Below are positions 26,932 to 35,713 of a stretch of DNA of 64,000 bases, in pieces. The DNA comes from Clostridia bacterium (lineage in GTDB: Bacteria; Bacillota; Clostridia; UBA1381; UBA9506), in NCBI GenBank assembly GCA_017399695.1, contig JAFQBK010000002.1:88448-152447 (forward strand), written 5' to 3'. Position 1 is the first letter of the stretch. Each line of letters opens with the position of its first letter. Below the pieces are notes generated by a model. That model did not search any database, was not told the DNA's origin, and was given only the letters and a program-made list of their open reading frames with translations. Position numbers and translations under genes: made by a program.

Positions 26932-27681
26932 ATGAAAAGAATTTTAGCTTTAGTGCTTGCGGTAGTATTGTGCATTAGCCTTGCTGCTTGCGGCGGAACA
27001 GAAGAGAAGGATTATGTGATTGCAACGGATAAGGGCTTCAGCCCGTTTGAATTCCAGGATGCAGAGGGCAATATCGTTGGTATCGATATGGACATCTTAG
27101 CAGCGGTTGCTGAAGACCAGGGCTTTACGTACGAGCTTCAGTACATCGGTTGGGATGCAGCGATTGCAGCTTGTCAGGCTGGACAGGCAGATGGTATGAT
27201 TGCCGGTGCTTCCATCACCGAAGAGAGAAAGAACAACGGCTGGACATTCTCTGACGGCTACTACGATGCAACGCAGGGTATGGCTGTTGCAAAGGATTCC
27301 GACATCACCGGCTTTGCTGATATGAAAGGCAAGAAGGTTGCTGTTAAGAACGGAACAATGAGCAATCAGTATGCAGAAAGCATCAAGGACGAATACGGCT
27401 TTGAGGTTGTAACGTTCTCCACTTCCCCGGATATGTATCAGGCAGTAACCGGCGGTCAGGTAGATGCCTGCCTCGATGATACCCCGATTTTGAAGTATAA
27501 CATCAAGACTGGCGAACTCGATATGAAATTCGTTGAGGGAACCGAAAACGAACCGGCACAGTACGGATTCGCAATCTTTGATTCCAGCAAGCAGGAATTG
27601 GTTGACCGCTTCAATGCAGGTCTTAAGAACATCCGTGAGAACGGAAAATATGATGAAATCATTGCTAAGTATCTTGGTTAA
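26932..27681 (+). CDS. Amino-acid ABC transporter substrate-binding lipoprotein
   Basis: 249 residues with a lipoprotein signal (MKRILALVLAVVLCISLAAC; Cys20 after the LAA lipobox). The mature part is a family 3 solute-binding protein: DYVIATDKGFSPFEFQD opening, GIDMDILAAVAE, and the hinge segment KVAVKNGTMSNQYAES. This family takes polar amino acids, with glutamine, cystine or arginine as common ligands; the ligand cannot be read. GGAGGAG precedes the ATG. It is the first gene of a three-gene importer, followed by the permease and ATPase, with a stem-loop after its stop that could keep this gene's mRNA more abundant. Confidence 0.93.
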   Translation: MKRILALVLAVVLCISLAACGGTEEKDYVIATDKGFSPFEFQDAEGNIVGIDMDILAAVAEDQGFTYELQYIGWDAAIAACQAGQADGMIAGASITEERKNNGWTFSDGYYDATQGMAVAKDSDITGFADMKGKKVAVKNGTMSNQYAESIKDEYGFEVVTFSTSPDMYQAVTGGQVDACLDDTPILKYNIKTGELDMKFVEGTENEPAQYGFAIFDSSKQELVDRFNAGLKNIRENGKYDEIIAKYLG

Positions 27682-27696
27682 ATGAATTTAACTGAT

Positions 27697-27724
27697 AAGG
27701 GCATTGGATGATTCCGGTGCCCTT
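27697..27724 (+). other. Intercistronic stem-loop between substrate-binding and permease genes
   Basis: A 12 bp stem (27697-27708 with 27713-27724) with two G-U pairs and a 4-base loop. No T-run follows, so it may slow 3' decay or partially end transcription, favouring the binding protein. Confidence 0.55.
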
Positions 27725-27751
27725 CTACTATGTTAGAGGGAGGTTGCTCCA

Positions 27752-28423
27752 ATGGCACAACTTTTTGGCACATACGGTCCGCTTCTGTTGACCGCTATGG
27801 GACAAACACTTTTACTTGCGTTGTGCGGGCTGTTTTTTGGATGCATTTTAGGTGTTATTTTCGGCTTGGCAAGTGTTGTTGACAGTAAGGTATCCCGAAT
27901 CATTTCTAAAATTTATGTCAATGTTATTCGTGGCGTACCGCTGATAGTACTTGCGTTTTTCATATTCTACGGTGTTCCATACGGAATCAAATCGATTTTC
28001 GGCGGAAAATTTGTACTTACTTCGCTTCAGGCGGGAACGATTTGTCTTGCCTTAAACTGTGGCGCATATATGTCGGAGATTATCCGTGCAGGCATCCAGT
28101 CCATCGACCCCGGTCAGATGGAAGCGTCAAGAAGCCTGGGCCTTTCTTACTGGCGCTCCATGTTTCGTGTCGTTCTTCCGCAGGCAATTAAGAATATGAT
28201 TCCAAGTATTGTCAACCAGTTTATTATTACCTTAAAAGATACATCCATTTTGTCTGTTATCGGTTTTCCAGAATTAGTAAACAAAGCACAGAATGTTATC
28301 GCAATTACCTTCCAGTCCTTTGAAATGTGGGCCATTGTTGCGGTAATGTATCTCATTGTTATCCTTGCTCTGCAGCAGGTTGCAAATGCTTTGGAAAGGA
28401 GACTCAGCCGTGACCGCAAATAA
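27752..28423 (+). CDS. Amino-acid ABC transporter permease
   Basis: 223 residues with about five membrane segments and the family EAA-like loop [20 protein letters not shown], which contacts the ATPase. The opening [21 protein letters not shown] and [16 protein letters not shown] are typical of the His/Glu/Gln/Arg/opine family permeases. GAGGGAGG lies before the ATG. It overlaps the ATPase gene by 14 bases, so the two are probably translationally coupled. A single permease subunit suggests a homodimeric channel. Confidence 0.95.
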   Translation: MAQLFGTYGPLLLTAMGQTLLLALCGLFFGCILGVIFGLASVVDSKVSRIISKIYVNVIRGVPLIVLAFFIFYGVPYGIKSIFGGKFVLTSLQAGTICLALNCGAYMSEIIRAGIQSIDPGQMEASRSLGLSYWRSMFRVVLPQAIKNMIPSIVNQFIITLKDTSILSVIGFPELVNKAQNVIAITFQSFEMWAIVAVMYLIVILALQQVANALERRLSRDRK

Positions 28424-29156
28424 AAAGAATATTAAAATACATATCGAAGATTTAAGTAAAAACTTTGGTCACAACGAGGTTTTACGAGGCATTTCAACGG
28501 ATATTTATGAGGGTGAGGTCGTTTGTGTCATCGGCCCTTCCGGTTCCGGCAAATCAACCTTTTTGCGTTGCATTAACCGACTGGAAACTGCTACCTCCGG
28601 TGAAATTGTTGTTGATGGTTACCGCATCAGCGATAAAAAGATTGATATCAACAAAGTACGCGAGAATATCGGTATGGTGTTCCAGCATTTTAATTTGTTT
28701 GCTAATATGAATGTTTTAAGAAACCTGATGCTTGCTCCGGTTGACCTTAAAAAAGCAACCAAGGAAGAAGCAGAGGAGACAGCCTTAAAACTGTTAGAGA
28801 CCGTCGGTCTTTCCGACAAGGCAGAAAGCTATCCGTCACAGCTTTCCGGTGGACAAAAGCAGCGTGTTGCCATTGCAAGAGCTTTGGCGATGTCTCCGGA
28901 TATTATGCTGTTTGACGAGCCGACAAGCGCGCTGGATCCTGAAATGGTTGGCGAGGTTTTGGCGGTAATGAAACAGCTTGCAAAAGACGGAATGACAATG
29001 GTCGTAGTCACGCACGAAATGGGTTTTGCACGTGAGGTTGCAGACAGAGTGATGTTTATGGATGAGGGCGTTATTCTGGAAGAGGGAACCCCTGAGGAAA
29101 TCTTTTCCGCACCAAAACATCCGCGAACTATTGACTTTTTGGACAAAGTTTTATAA
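28410..29156 (+). CDS. Amino-acid ABC transporter ATP-binding protein
   Basis: 248 residues. Walker [11 protein letters not shown]-loop region [10 protein letters not shown], signature [15 protein letters not shown] and Walker [14 protein letters not shown] are all present, followed by the switch His in VVVTHEM. It closely resembles GlnQ-type ATPases of polar amino-acid importers. The frame extends back to 28356 inside the permease gene, but the GTG at 28410 follows AAAGGAG and gives the family-length protein starting [15 protein letters not shown]. It is the last gene of the importer, followed by a strong terminator. Confidence 0.95.
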   Translation: MTANKKNIKIHIEDLSKNFGHNEVLRGISTDIYEGEVVCVIGPSGSGKSTFLRCINRLETATSGEIVVDGYRISDKKIDINKVRENIGMVFQHFNLFANMNVLRNLMLAPVDLKKATKEEAEETALKLLETVGLSDKAESYPSQLSGGQKQRVAIARALAMSPDIMLFDEPTSALDPEMVGEVLAVMKQLAKDGMTMVVVTHEMGFAREVADRVMFMDEGVILEEGTPEEIFSAPKHPRTIDFLDKVL

Positions 29157-29161
29157 GATTA

Positions 29162-29191
29162 AAAAAGATACAGTTTTGACTGTATCTTTTT
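29162..29191 (+). terminator. Rho-independent terminator after the importer
   Basis: A 13 bp stem (29162-29174 with 29179-29191) with TTTG loop; the right arm ends in five Ts. Confidence 0.9.
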
Positions 29192-29251
29192 CATTCGAAT
29201 AGAAAAACTCTTAAAAAGGGCTTTATGGAATATAAGGAAAGGACGAAAGCT

Positions 29252-30016
29252 ATGCCGGCAAAAAAGTCGCCTATGTCGTTGGAAAAGATTTTAGACGCAT
29301 CGAGCAGAATTGGCTATTTAATGCTCAGCTATGGCGCAGAAATCAGTAGGGTAGAAGATACCGCAAGGCGGATTTGTATGGCGTATGGTGCAGATGAGGC
29401 GCATGTGTTTGCAATTTCATCTTCCATCGTGATTACCCTTGTGCGCAGTGGAGAAACGCTGACGCAAACAAGACGCGTTACGGCCATTACAACAAATTTA
29501 GACCGTGTGGACCGATTAAATCATTTATCGAGGATGATTTGTGAAACTCTACCGGAATATGATGAAATTATGGCCTCGGTCAATGAAATTGAAAGACGAC
29601 CACTGTATTCGTCTGTGGTTTCGGTTTTCGCGTACGCATTGATTTCCGGAGCATTTGCCATTTTCTTTTCCGGTTCGGTTTGGGATATGCTGTCTGCGAC
29701 TGTCATCGGTGCGTCGATACGTTTAGTGATGCTATTGTTGGAATATTTAAAAGCAGCACCATTTTTTCTTACCGCGGCTGCGGCTTCCGTTGCCACTGGC
29801 CTTGCACGACTTTTCTCAACCGGCTTTGGTGCGGTGATGCTGGAGCCGACGCTTTTGGGCGTTTTGATGAATTTGGTTCCCGGTGTTGCGCTTACCAACA
29901 GTATGCGTGATTTTATTGCTACGGATTATATGTCCGGTGTGGGGCGGCTGGTGGAGTGCTTTTTCACCGGTGCGGCGATTGCACTTGGGGCAGCGTTTGT
30001 ATTATTTTGGAGATAG
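29252..30016 (+). CDS. ThrE-type threonine/serine exporter, N-terminal component
   Basis: 254 residues. A cytoplasmic part with RIGYLMLSYGAEISRVEDTARRICMAYG is the hallmark of the DUF1212/ThrE N-terminal family, followed by about five membrane segments in the C-terminal half (YSSVVSVFAYALISGAFAIFF onward). In corynebacteria one ThrE protein exports threonine and serine; in Firmicutes it is split, with the DUF3815 half encoded next, as here. The frame opens at an ATG at 29225, but GGAAAGGACG before the ATG at 29252 makes that the better start. Substrate is by family inference only. Confidence 0.88.
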   Translation: MPAKKSPMSLEKILDASSRIGYLMLSYGAEISRVEDTARRICMAYGADEAHVFAISSSIVITLVRSGETLTQTRRVTAITTNLDRVDRLNHLSRMICETLPEYDEIMASVNEIERRPLYSSVVSVFAYALISGAFAIFFSGSVWDMLSATVIGASIRLVMLLLEYLKAAPFFLTAAAASVATGLARLFSTGFGAVMLEPTLLGVLMNLVPGVALTNSMRDFIATDYMSGVGRLVECFFTGAAIALGAAFVLFWR

Positions 30017-30034
30017 ATAGGGGAGAATAGACAG

Positions 30035-30502
30035 ATGATTGAATTTTTAAGACCGTGTCTCGCATCCTTTGTTGCTTGTATTGGTTTTTCCATCGTGTAT
30101 CAAATACGCGGAAAAAATCTGTTTTTTGCTTCCTTTTGCGGATTTATTTCGTGGGCGGCTTTTCTGCTTTCTGATGCAGTATTTGGTGTGGAAATTGCTT
30201 CGTATTTCTTTGGTGCAACTGCGGCGGCTCTTTATGCAGAAATTTCGGCACATTTCTTAAAATCTCCCGTTACGGTCTTTTTGATTTTGGGAATCATTCC
30301 CTTAGTGCCGGGACTCGCGGTGTATCGAACCATGGAGGGTTGTCTTACGGGAGATACTCAGCAATGTCTTGTGATGGGGATTGAAACATTGAAAATCGGC
30401 GGTGCTATCGCATTGGGATTGTTCCTTTCATCCACGCTATACCGCTTACTGAGGGCAGCGGTGCTGCATATCAGATATGGAAAAACGGAAAATATAGGAT
30501 AA
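30035..30502 (+). CDS. ThrE-type exporter, C-terminal component (DUF3815-type)
   Basis: 155 residues and almost wholly hydrophobic, with four to five membrane segments. The segment LILGIIPLVPGLAVYRTMEGC is characteristic of the small ThrE half. It begins 18 bases after the larger half and is very probably its obligate partner in one membrane complex. AGGGGAG-like sequence precedes the ATG. A strong bidirectional terminator ends the pair. Confidence 0.88.
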   Translation: MIEFLRPCLASFVACIGFSIVYQIRGKNLFFASFCGFISWAAFLLSDAVFGVEIASYFFGATAAALYAEISAHFLKSPVTVFLILGIIPLVPGLAVYRTMEGCLTGDTQQCLVMGIETLKIGGAIALGLFLSSTLYRLLRAAVLHIRYGKTENIG

Positions 30503-30542
30503 AACACAAAAGAACAGGAGTTGCTCCTGTTCTTTTGTGTTT
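30502..30542 (+). terminator. Bidirectional terminator
   Basis: A perfect 19 bp stem (30502-30520 with 30524-30542) begins at the last base of the exporter stop; A/T-rich ends serve both strands. Confidence 0.92.
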
Positions 30543-30569
30543 GTAAAACTAATCTAATATGAATATTTT

Positions 30570-30953
30570 TTATGACATTCTGATCAGATACTGGCAATAG
30601 ACATATACATTTTGAATTTTCTTTGCTTCTACACCGTCATCTGCGTGAATGACAGGCTGGGTTTCAGAAGGAGATATGTAAAGCTTAAAGACGATTGCTT
30701 GCTGTCCCGGTCTCATATTTCTGATTTTCTTATATTCGAGTTTTTTGTCCGGTACGCCGATGTAATTGAAGATGATGGACTCAATTTCAGGATTCGAGAA
30801 ACACTTCAGCAAATCAGCATCGGCATGTACATCAATGATGTGGCCTGCTTCTTCAAAGGAGATGTTATAGCACTTAAACTCTCCTTCGTTAATTACGGAA
30901 ATCATACTGCTGTTGTCTAGTAGCAAAAATGGTAATTTGTTTGCGCTGCTCAT
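30570..30953 (-). CDS. Small protein, possibly DUF1874-like
   Basis: 127 residues with no signal or membrane segment. The opening LPFLLLDNSSMISVINEGEF, the central FSNPEIESIIFNYIGVP and the later MRPGQQAIVFKLYISPSE recall the plan of DUF1874 proteins (related to archaeal virus B116 and ICEBs1 YddF), which carry an opening strand, a helix over a central sheet and a late VF-x-L strand. The match is by pattern only and several expected residues are missing. AAGGAGG precedes the ATG by a good distance, and the gene is convergent with the exporter. If the family is right, it hints at a mobile-element origin. Function unknown. Confidence 0.6.
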   Translation of the reverse strand: MSSANKLPFLLLDNSSMISVINEGEFKCYNISFEEAGHIIDVHADADLLKCFSNPEIESIIFNYIGVPDKKLEYKKIRNMRPGQQAIVFKLYISPSETQPVIHADDGVEAKKIQNVYVYCQYLIRMS

Positions 30954-31135
30954 ATGATACGCCTCCTTAAAATGAATTATAATACTTTTTCATCATTGCT
31001 TTTTTTGCTATTACGGTGACGATATATCATCGCCTTTACCATTATATACCCGCAGTTTTTGTAAAATAAACACAATATTTTAAAATTATAAAAATTTTTA
31101 TCCGTTCATCAAAATCCACATTGGAAAATCTCTTC

Positions 31136-31162
31136 ATAAACTTGTTTGTCAAAACATATAAT
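31136..31162 (+). promoter_or_regulatory. Sigma-E type promoter of spoIIID
   Basis: ATA (31136-31138), 16 bases, CATATAAT (31155-31162), one base off the sigma-E minus-10 CATACAMT. The gene starts 31 bases later. Confidence 0.6.
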
Positions 31163-31193
31163 GTAGCAAACAAGCAAAAAGGGGATTTGCCAA

Positions 31194-31454
31194 ATGAAGG
31201 ACTACATATCAGAAAGGGCAGTATCCCTGGCGGGATATATTATTGAACATAAAGCAACCGTCAGAGACGCCGCCTCCGCTTTTAACATAAGCAAATCTAC
31301 CGTACATAAAGATATTACCGAACGACTTTGGAGTGTGAATCGCACGCTTGCAAAAGAGGCAAAAAAAATACTGGATGAGAACAAGGCGACCCGTCATATT
31401 CGCGGAGGGCAGGCAACGAAGGATAAATATGAGCGAAAAAGAAAGGAACAATAA
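31194..31454 (+). CDS. spoIIID: Sporulation transcription regulator SpoIIID
   Basis: 86 residues: MKDYISERAVSLAGYIIEHK opening, a helix-turn-helix with FNISKSTVHKDITERL, and the basic tail KATRHIRGGQATKDKYERKR. These match Bacillus SpoIIID closely. It is a mother-cell DNA-binding protein that tunes the sigma-E regulon and helps switch on sigK. AAAGGGG precedes the ATG. It has its own sigma-E-like promoter and its own terminator, and stands apart from other sporulation genes. Confidence 0.95.
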   Translation: MKDYISERAVSLAGYIIEHKATVRDAASAFNISKSTVHKDITERLWSVNRTLAKEAKKILDENKATRHIRGGQATKDKYERKRKEQ

Positions 31455-31481
31455 AAAAAGCAGCCGACGGCTGCTTTTTTA
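31454..31481 (+). terminator. Bidirectional terminator between spoIIID and uxaC
   Basis: Stem AAAAAAGCAGCC/GGCTGCTTTTTT (31454-31465, 31469-31480), extendable outward to about 20 bp with one bulge. Confidence 0.92.
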
Positions 31482-31490
31482 TTGTTCCTA

Positions 31491-32858
31491 TTAAAGTTTG
31501 AAATAATTCTCTGCGTTATAATAGCAGATGCCGGATACGATTTCACCCAGTCGTTTCCAATCCTCCGGATATTCGCCCTTATCGACCCATTCGCCGATTA
31601 AGTTACACAAAATACGGCGGAAATATTCGTGGCGCGCATAAGAAACGAAACTGCGCGAGTCGGTGAGCATTCCAACGAAGGTGGAGAGCACGCCGGTGTT
31701 TGCGAGCGCTTTCATTTGCTCAACCATACCGTCGCGATGGTCGTTAATCCACCAAGCGGAGCCAAACTGGATTTTACCAAAGGTCGGCGCTTTCTGGAAG
31801 TTTCCGAGCATAGTACCTAAAACGTAGTTATCTTTCGGGTTCAAGGTATAGAGAATTGTTTTCGGGAGATAGCCTGCGGTTTCGAATGAGTCCAAAAGAC
31901 GGGAAAGCATTTCCGCAATGCAAAGGTCATTGGCCGAATCGAAACCTGTATCCGGACCGAGCTTTTGAAACATCGGCGTATTGTTGTTACGAAGCGCACC
32001 AATGTGCAGCTGCATTGCCCAGTCGAGTCGCGAGTATTCTTTTGCGCAAACAGCAAGCATAGCTGTCTTAAAGATATCTTCTTCGTTTTTGGTCAGCGTT
32101 TCGCCATTCATTCTCTTATCAAATACTGCTTTGGCATCGCCCTCGGCATAGGGGACATATTCAAGCGCGTGGTCAGAGATGCGGCATCCGTTTTCGTGGA
32201 AGAAAATGATGCGGTCGACAATCCACTCGCGAAGTTTATCAAAATCCTTGATACCGATGCTTTCCATATAAGGGATAAAGGTTTCTTTGCCGATTTCAAC
32301 CGCTTTATCAGGACGGAAGGCAGGGAGTATCTTTGTGCTGAAATTGCTTTCTGCCAACTGTTTATGATAGCGCAAATCGTCTGCCGGGTCATCTGTGGTG
32401 CAGACAACTGCAACATTTGACTTTTCAATCAAAGCTTGTGCGCGGAAGTCTTCGCGTGCCAAAAGTTCGTTACAACGGGTCCAGACAGCGTCTGCCGTCT
32501 CAGGAGTCAGGGGCTCATCGATACCGAAATAACGCTTAAGCTCCAAATGAGTCCAATGGTATAAGGGATTACCGATGCAAATGGAAACGACATATGCCCA
32601 TTTTTGGAACTTGTCATAGTCCGATGCCGAGCCGGTAATATATTCTTCATCCACGCCGGCAGAACGCATTGCGCGCCATTTGTAGTGGTCGCCGCCGAGC
32701 ATTAAGTCAGTGATGTTTCGGAATTGATAATTCTCCGCAATCAACTTCGGGCTCAAATGGCAGTGATAGTCAATAATCGGTAGTTTTTCTGCAAAATCGT
32801 GATACAGCTTTTTTGCCGCAAGGGTCTGCAGCATAAAATCATCGTGGATAAAACTCAT
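31491..32858 (-). CDS. uxaC: Glucuronate/galacturonate isomerase
   Basis: 455 residues. PIIDYHCHLSPKLIAENY is the conserved UxaC start with the metal-binding HCH, and NPLYHWTHLELKRYFGI, VCTTDDP and WWINDHRDGM are further family motifs. It converts galacturonate to tagaturonate (and glucuronate to fructuronate), the first step after import of pectin sugars. Its ATG overlaps the uxaA stop as ATGA, so translation is coupled. It is the last gene of uxaB-uxaA-uxaC and ends at the terminator shared with spoIIID. KdgK and Eda genes are not in the window. Confidence 0.96.
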   Translation of the reverse strand: MSFIHDDFMLQTLAAKKLYHDFAEKLPIIDYHCHLSPKLIAENYQFRNITDLMLGGDHYKWRAMRSAGVDEEYITGSASDYDKFQKWAYVVSICIGNPLYHWTHLELKRYFGIDEPLTPETADAVWTRCNELLAREDFRAQALIEKSNVAVVCTTDDPADDLRYHKQLAESNFSTKILPAFRPDKAVEIGKETFIPYMESIGIKDFDKLREWIVDRIIFFHENGCRISDHALEYVPYAEGDAKAVFDKRMNGETLTKNEEDIFKTAMLAVCAKEYSRLDWAMQLHIGALRNNNTPMFQKLGPDTGFDSANDLCIAEMLSRLLDSFETAGYLPKTILYTLNPKDNYVLGTMLGNFQKAPTFGKIQFGSAWWINDHRDGMVEQMKALANTGVLSTFVGMLTDSRSFVSYARHEYFRRILCNLIGEWVDKGEYPEDWKRLGEIVSGICYYNAENYFKL

Positions 32859-34237
32859 AGTGTAACACCATCCTTAAATATAGAAATTTCTCTGTAGCCG
32901 TTTAATTCATTTTTGGTTTCTTCGCCGCTTGCAACGGCAAGGATTTTTTCAAAGAATGCATCATCCGTCTTGTCGGAATTAGCGCCGGAAAGCAGTACAC
33001 CGGCATCAAAATCAATCCAGTTGGATTTTTTCTCGGCAAGACGCGAGTTGGTTGCGACTTTAACCGTAGGAACGGGGGCACCCAGCGGCGTTCCGCGACC
33101 TGTAGTAAACAGAATCAGGTGCGCGCCGGCAGCCGCTAAGTTCGTTACGGCAACGATGTCATTTCCGGGACCGTTTAAGAGATTTAAGCCGTTCTTTTCC
33201 ATCACATCGCCATAGTCCAGCACATCGACTACGGCAGCAGAACCGCCTTTTTGCACACAACCGAGAGACTTTTCCTCAAGTGTTGTGATGCCGCCTTCTT
33301 TATTTCCGGGCGACGGATTTTCATATACCACCTGATTGTGCGCAATGAAGTATTCCTTAAAGCGATTAATCAGGTTGACATTTTTCTCAAAAATCTCCTC
33401 GTTCACACAGCGATTCATCAGTATCGTTTCCGCACCAAACATTTCAGGCACTTCCGATAAAATCGTGCTTCCACCGAGTGCGATTAAACGGTCGGAAAAA
33501 CGCCCGACCAAAGGGTTGGCGGTAATGCCGCTATAGCCGTCTGAACCGCCGCATTTTAAACCGACGCGCAAACGGGAAACGGGGATGGGAGTACGGACCT
33601 GTGTTTCTGTATAAGCCTTGAGTTCATTAATCAGGCGTACGCCTTCGGCGATTTCGTCTTCCACTTCCTGCGTAATCAAAAACTTCACGCGGTTGGGGTT
33701 CACCTCACCGAGTACCTTTTGAAACGCCGGAATGTTGTTGTTCTCGCAACCGAGCCCCAACACCAAAACGCCGCCGGCATTCGGATGGTTAATCAGACCT
33801 TTTAAGATTTTCTGCGTCAGCTCGTGGTCGTCGCCCAGCTGTGAGCAGCCAAACGGGTGGGGGAACGAAAAGGCTCCCGTAAGCGCGGACAAACGCTCTG
33901 CTGTCTTGTTAACACAGCCTACCGTGTTGATAATCCAGATATCATTTCGGATTCCCACATCGCCGTTTTCGCGCTCATAGCCCATAAAGGTCGGGACCTG
34001 TTCCGGCGCCGGATAGGCGGGAATCTCTACAGGCTCATAAGTGTAACTTAAAAGCTCACCAAGACCCGTTTTTAAGTTGTGCGTATGTACGTGCTCACCT
34101 TTTTTGATGTCACATTTCGCCACGCCGATTGGAAAGCCGTATTTGATAATCTGCTCGCCGGAGGCAATATCAGAAAGCGCGTATTTGTGTCCGTTTTCAA
34201 TATTGACTTCGACATTATCATTTGGATGAATCTGCAT
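32855..34237 (-). CDS. uxaA: Altronate dehydratase
   Basis: 460 residues with the small N-terminal SAF-like domain (about 1-90, PNDNVEVNIENGHKYALSDI) joined to the large UxaA domain, including GYERENGDVGIRND, FPHPFGCSQLGDDHELT and LKCGGSDGYSGITANP. The enzyme dehydrates altronate to 2-keto-3-deoxygluconate using iron. Some clostridia split the two parts into separate genes; here they are fused as in the classical enzyme. The start lies 20 bases inside uxaB, and the gene overlaps uxaC by 4 bases. A GGGAG box sits 12 bases before the start, at the long end of normal. Confidence 0.94.
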   Translation of the reverse strand: MQIHPNDNVEVNIENGHKYALSDIASGEQIIKYGFPIGVAKCDIKKGEHVHTHNLKTGLGELLSYTYEPVEIPAYPAPEQVPTFMGYERENGDVGIRNDIWIINTVGCVNKTAERLSALTGAFSFPHPFGCSQLGDDHELTQKILKGLINHPNAGGVLVLGLGCENNNIPAFQKVLGEVNPNRVKFLITQEVEDEIAEGVRLINELKAYTETQVRTPIPVSRLRVGLKCGGSDGYSGITANPLVGRFSDRLIALGGSTILSEVPEMFGAETILMNRCVNEEIFEKNVNLINRFKEYFIAHNQVVYENPSPGNKEGGITTLEEKSLGCVQKGGSAAVVDVLDYGDVMEKNGLNLLNGPGNDIVAVTNLAAAGAHLILFTTGRGTPLGAPVPTVKVATNSRLAEKKSNWIDFDAGVLLSGANSDKTDDAFFEKILAVASGEETKNELNGYREISIFKDGVTL

Positions 34238-35534
34238 ACTTTAAAACTTCTCCCTTCAGGCAGGTGAGGTCTTCACCCCAGAAATCGGTGTTTGAAAGAA
34301 TCTCATCCAAAGATTTGGTCTTCATAAATGCCATAATATCTTCGGCATCGTTTGCCATATCGGTCTTATAGAAATCGAGCAGTGCTGCAAAACCACGCAG
34401 TAAGGTTTCGGGGTATGTACCAAAGCGTTTTTTGTATTCTAAGATCGAGGGCAGAACACGAACCTTAAACTTGCTGACGGAGTTTAAGGCAATCGAAGCG
34501 AGCTTGTGGCAAATATACGGATTTGCAAAACGCTCGAGCACGTTATCTGCGTATTCGGTCAGCTCTTCCCTGGATAAGTCAAGCGTCGGAATAATTTCGT
34601 CATAGACGCATTTTTTGATATAGGCGCACATTTCTTCGTTTGCAACACATTCGCCGACGGTTTCAAAGCCGCGAAGCATTGCATACGGAACGAGCGAGGT
34701 GTGCGCGCCGTTTAAGATGCGCACCTTTCGTGTGCGATAACGCTCCAAATCATTCGTCCAAACCACGTTGAGACCTGACTCAGTAAACGGAAGCTCCTCT
34801 TTGACGGATTCCGGAGCTTCAATGACCCAAAGATGGAAAAGCTCGGAGGTGTTTGCCATCGGGTCGTTGTAGTTCAGGCCCAAATCTTCGGTCGGACGAC
34901 CGGTAACAATACGGTCAACCAAGGTGTTACAGAAAATATTTTTTTCTTCAAGCCAGGCAATAAATCCTTCGCCCAGATTCCATTCTTTTGCATAACGAAG
35001 CACAAGCTCTTTTAACTTGCTTCCGTTTTTATCAATCAGCTCGCAGGGGAGAAGAATGAATCCATCCATTCCGTTCTGATATCTGCGATAGAGGAGACAA
35101 GTCAGCTTTGCCGGATAAGAAACCGGAGGAGCATCCGTGATTTGATCGCCCTCGTGGTAGCTGATGCCGGACTCTGTGGTATTGGAAACGATAAAACGGA
35201 ATTCCGGCTGGTCTGCCAATTTAAGATATGCCTCAAAATCAGCATACGGCTCAACGCAACGGGAAATGACGTTAATGACATCTTTTAAAACGGTCGGCTC
35301 ACCGTTTTCCAGACCGCGCATGACGTGGGTGTAGATGCAGTCCTGCTCTGAAAGCATACCGCAAAGACCCTTTTCAATCGGCTGTACAACGACTACATTA
35401 CCTGTAAAAGTACCGTCGTCGTTGATTTTTTGAAACATCCAGTCGACAAAGCCACGCAGAAAACCGCCCTCACCAAACTGAATCACACGCTCGGGGCGTA
35501 TGCTTTTTGTATACATTTCGTTAATGTTTTTCAA
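34218..35534 (-). CDS. uxaB: Tagaturonate reductase (altronate oxidoreductase)
   Basis: 438 residues of the mannitol dehydrogenase superfamily. The NAD-binding start VIQFGEGGFLRGFVDWM and the later FILLPCELIDKNG, CNTLVDRIVTGRP and VRILNGAHTSL (active-site K/N-G-x-H region) are those of UxaB. It reduces tagaturonate to altronate. The TTG at 35534 has AAAGGAG 9 bases upstream; the next in-frame ATG at codon 7 has none. It is the first gene of the operon and has a near-consensus promoter. UxuB, the fructuronate reductase, is a related alternative, but the uxaA and uxaC neighbours argue for UxaB. Confidence 0.92.
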   Translation of the reverse strand: MKNINEMYTKSIRPERVIQFGEGGFLRGFVDWMFQKINDDGTFTGNVVVVQPIEKGLCGMLSEQDCIYTHVMRGLENGEPTVLKDVINVISRCVEPYADFEAYLKLADQPEFRFIVSNTTESGISYHEGDQITDAPPVSYPAKLTCLLYRRYQNGMDGFILLPCELIDKNGSKLKELVLRYAKEWNLGEGFIAWLEEKNIFCNTLVDRIVTGRPTEDLGLNYNDPMANTSELFHLWVIEAPESVKEELPFTESGLNVVWTNDLERYRTRKVRILNGAHTSLVPYAMLRGFETVGECVANEEMCAYIKKCVYDEIIPTLDLSREELTEYADNVLERFANPYICHKLASIALNSVSKFKVRVLPSILEYKKRFGTYPETLLRGFAALLDFYKTDMANDAEDIMAFMKTKSLDEILSNTDFWGEDLTCLKGEVLKYADSSK

Positions 35535-35563
35535 CGAAAATCACTCCTTTCTTATTTAATATA

Positions 35564-35592
35564 AGTATAAAACAATATATATGTAAAGTCAA
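35564..35592 (-). promoter_or_regulatory. Sigma-A promoter of the uxaBAC operon
   Basis: On the minus strand TTGACT (35587-35592), 17 bases, TATACT (35564-35569). A short inverted repeat CAAC-N6-GTTG overlaps the minus-35 and could be an operator. Confidence 0.75.
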
Positions 35593-35713
35593 CTGATTTG
35601 TTGGCATTTACAGGCGTGTTTTACAGAAATTTTGAAATTTTGATATTGCACGGCAGAAGGTATTTACAAAGAAGATGATCTTACAAACAGCGGTAGTTGT
35701 AATTTTTTGTCGT

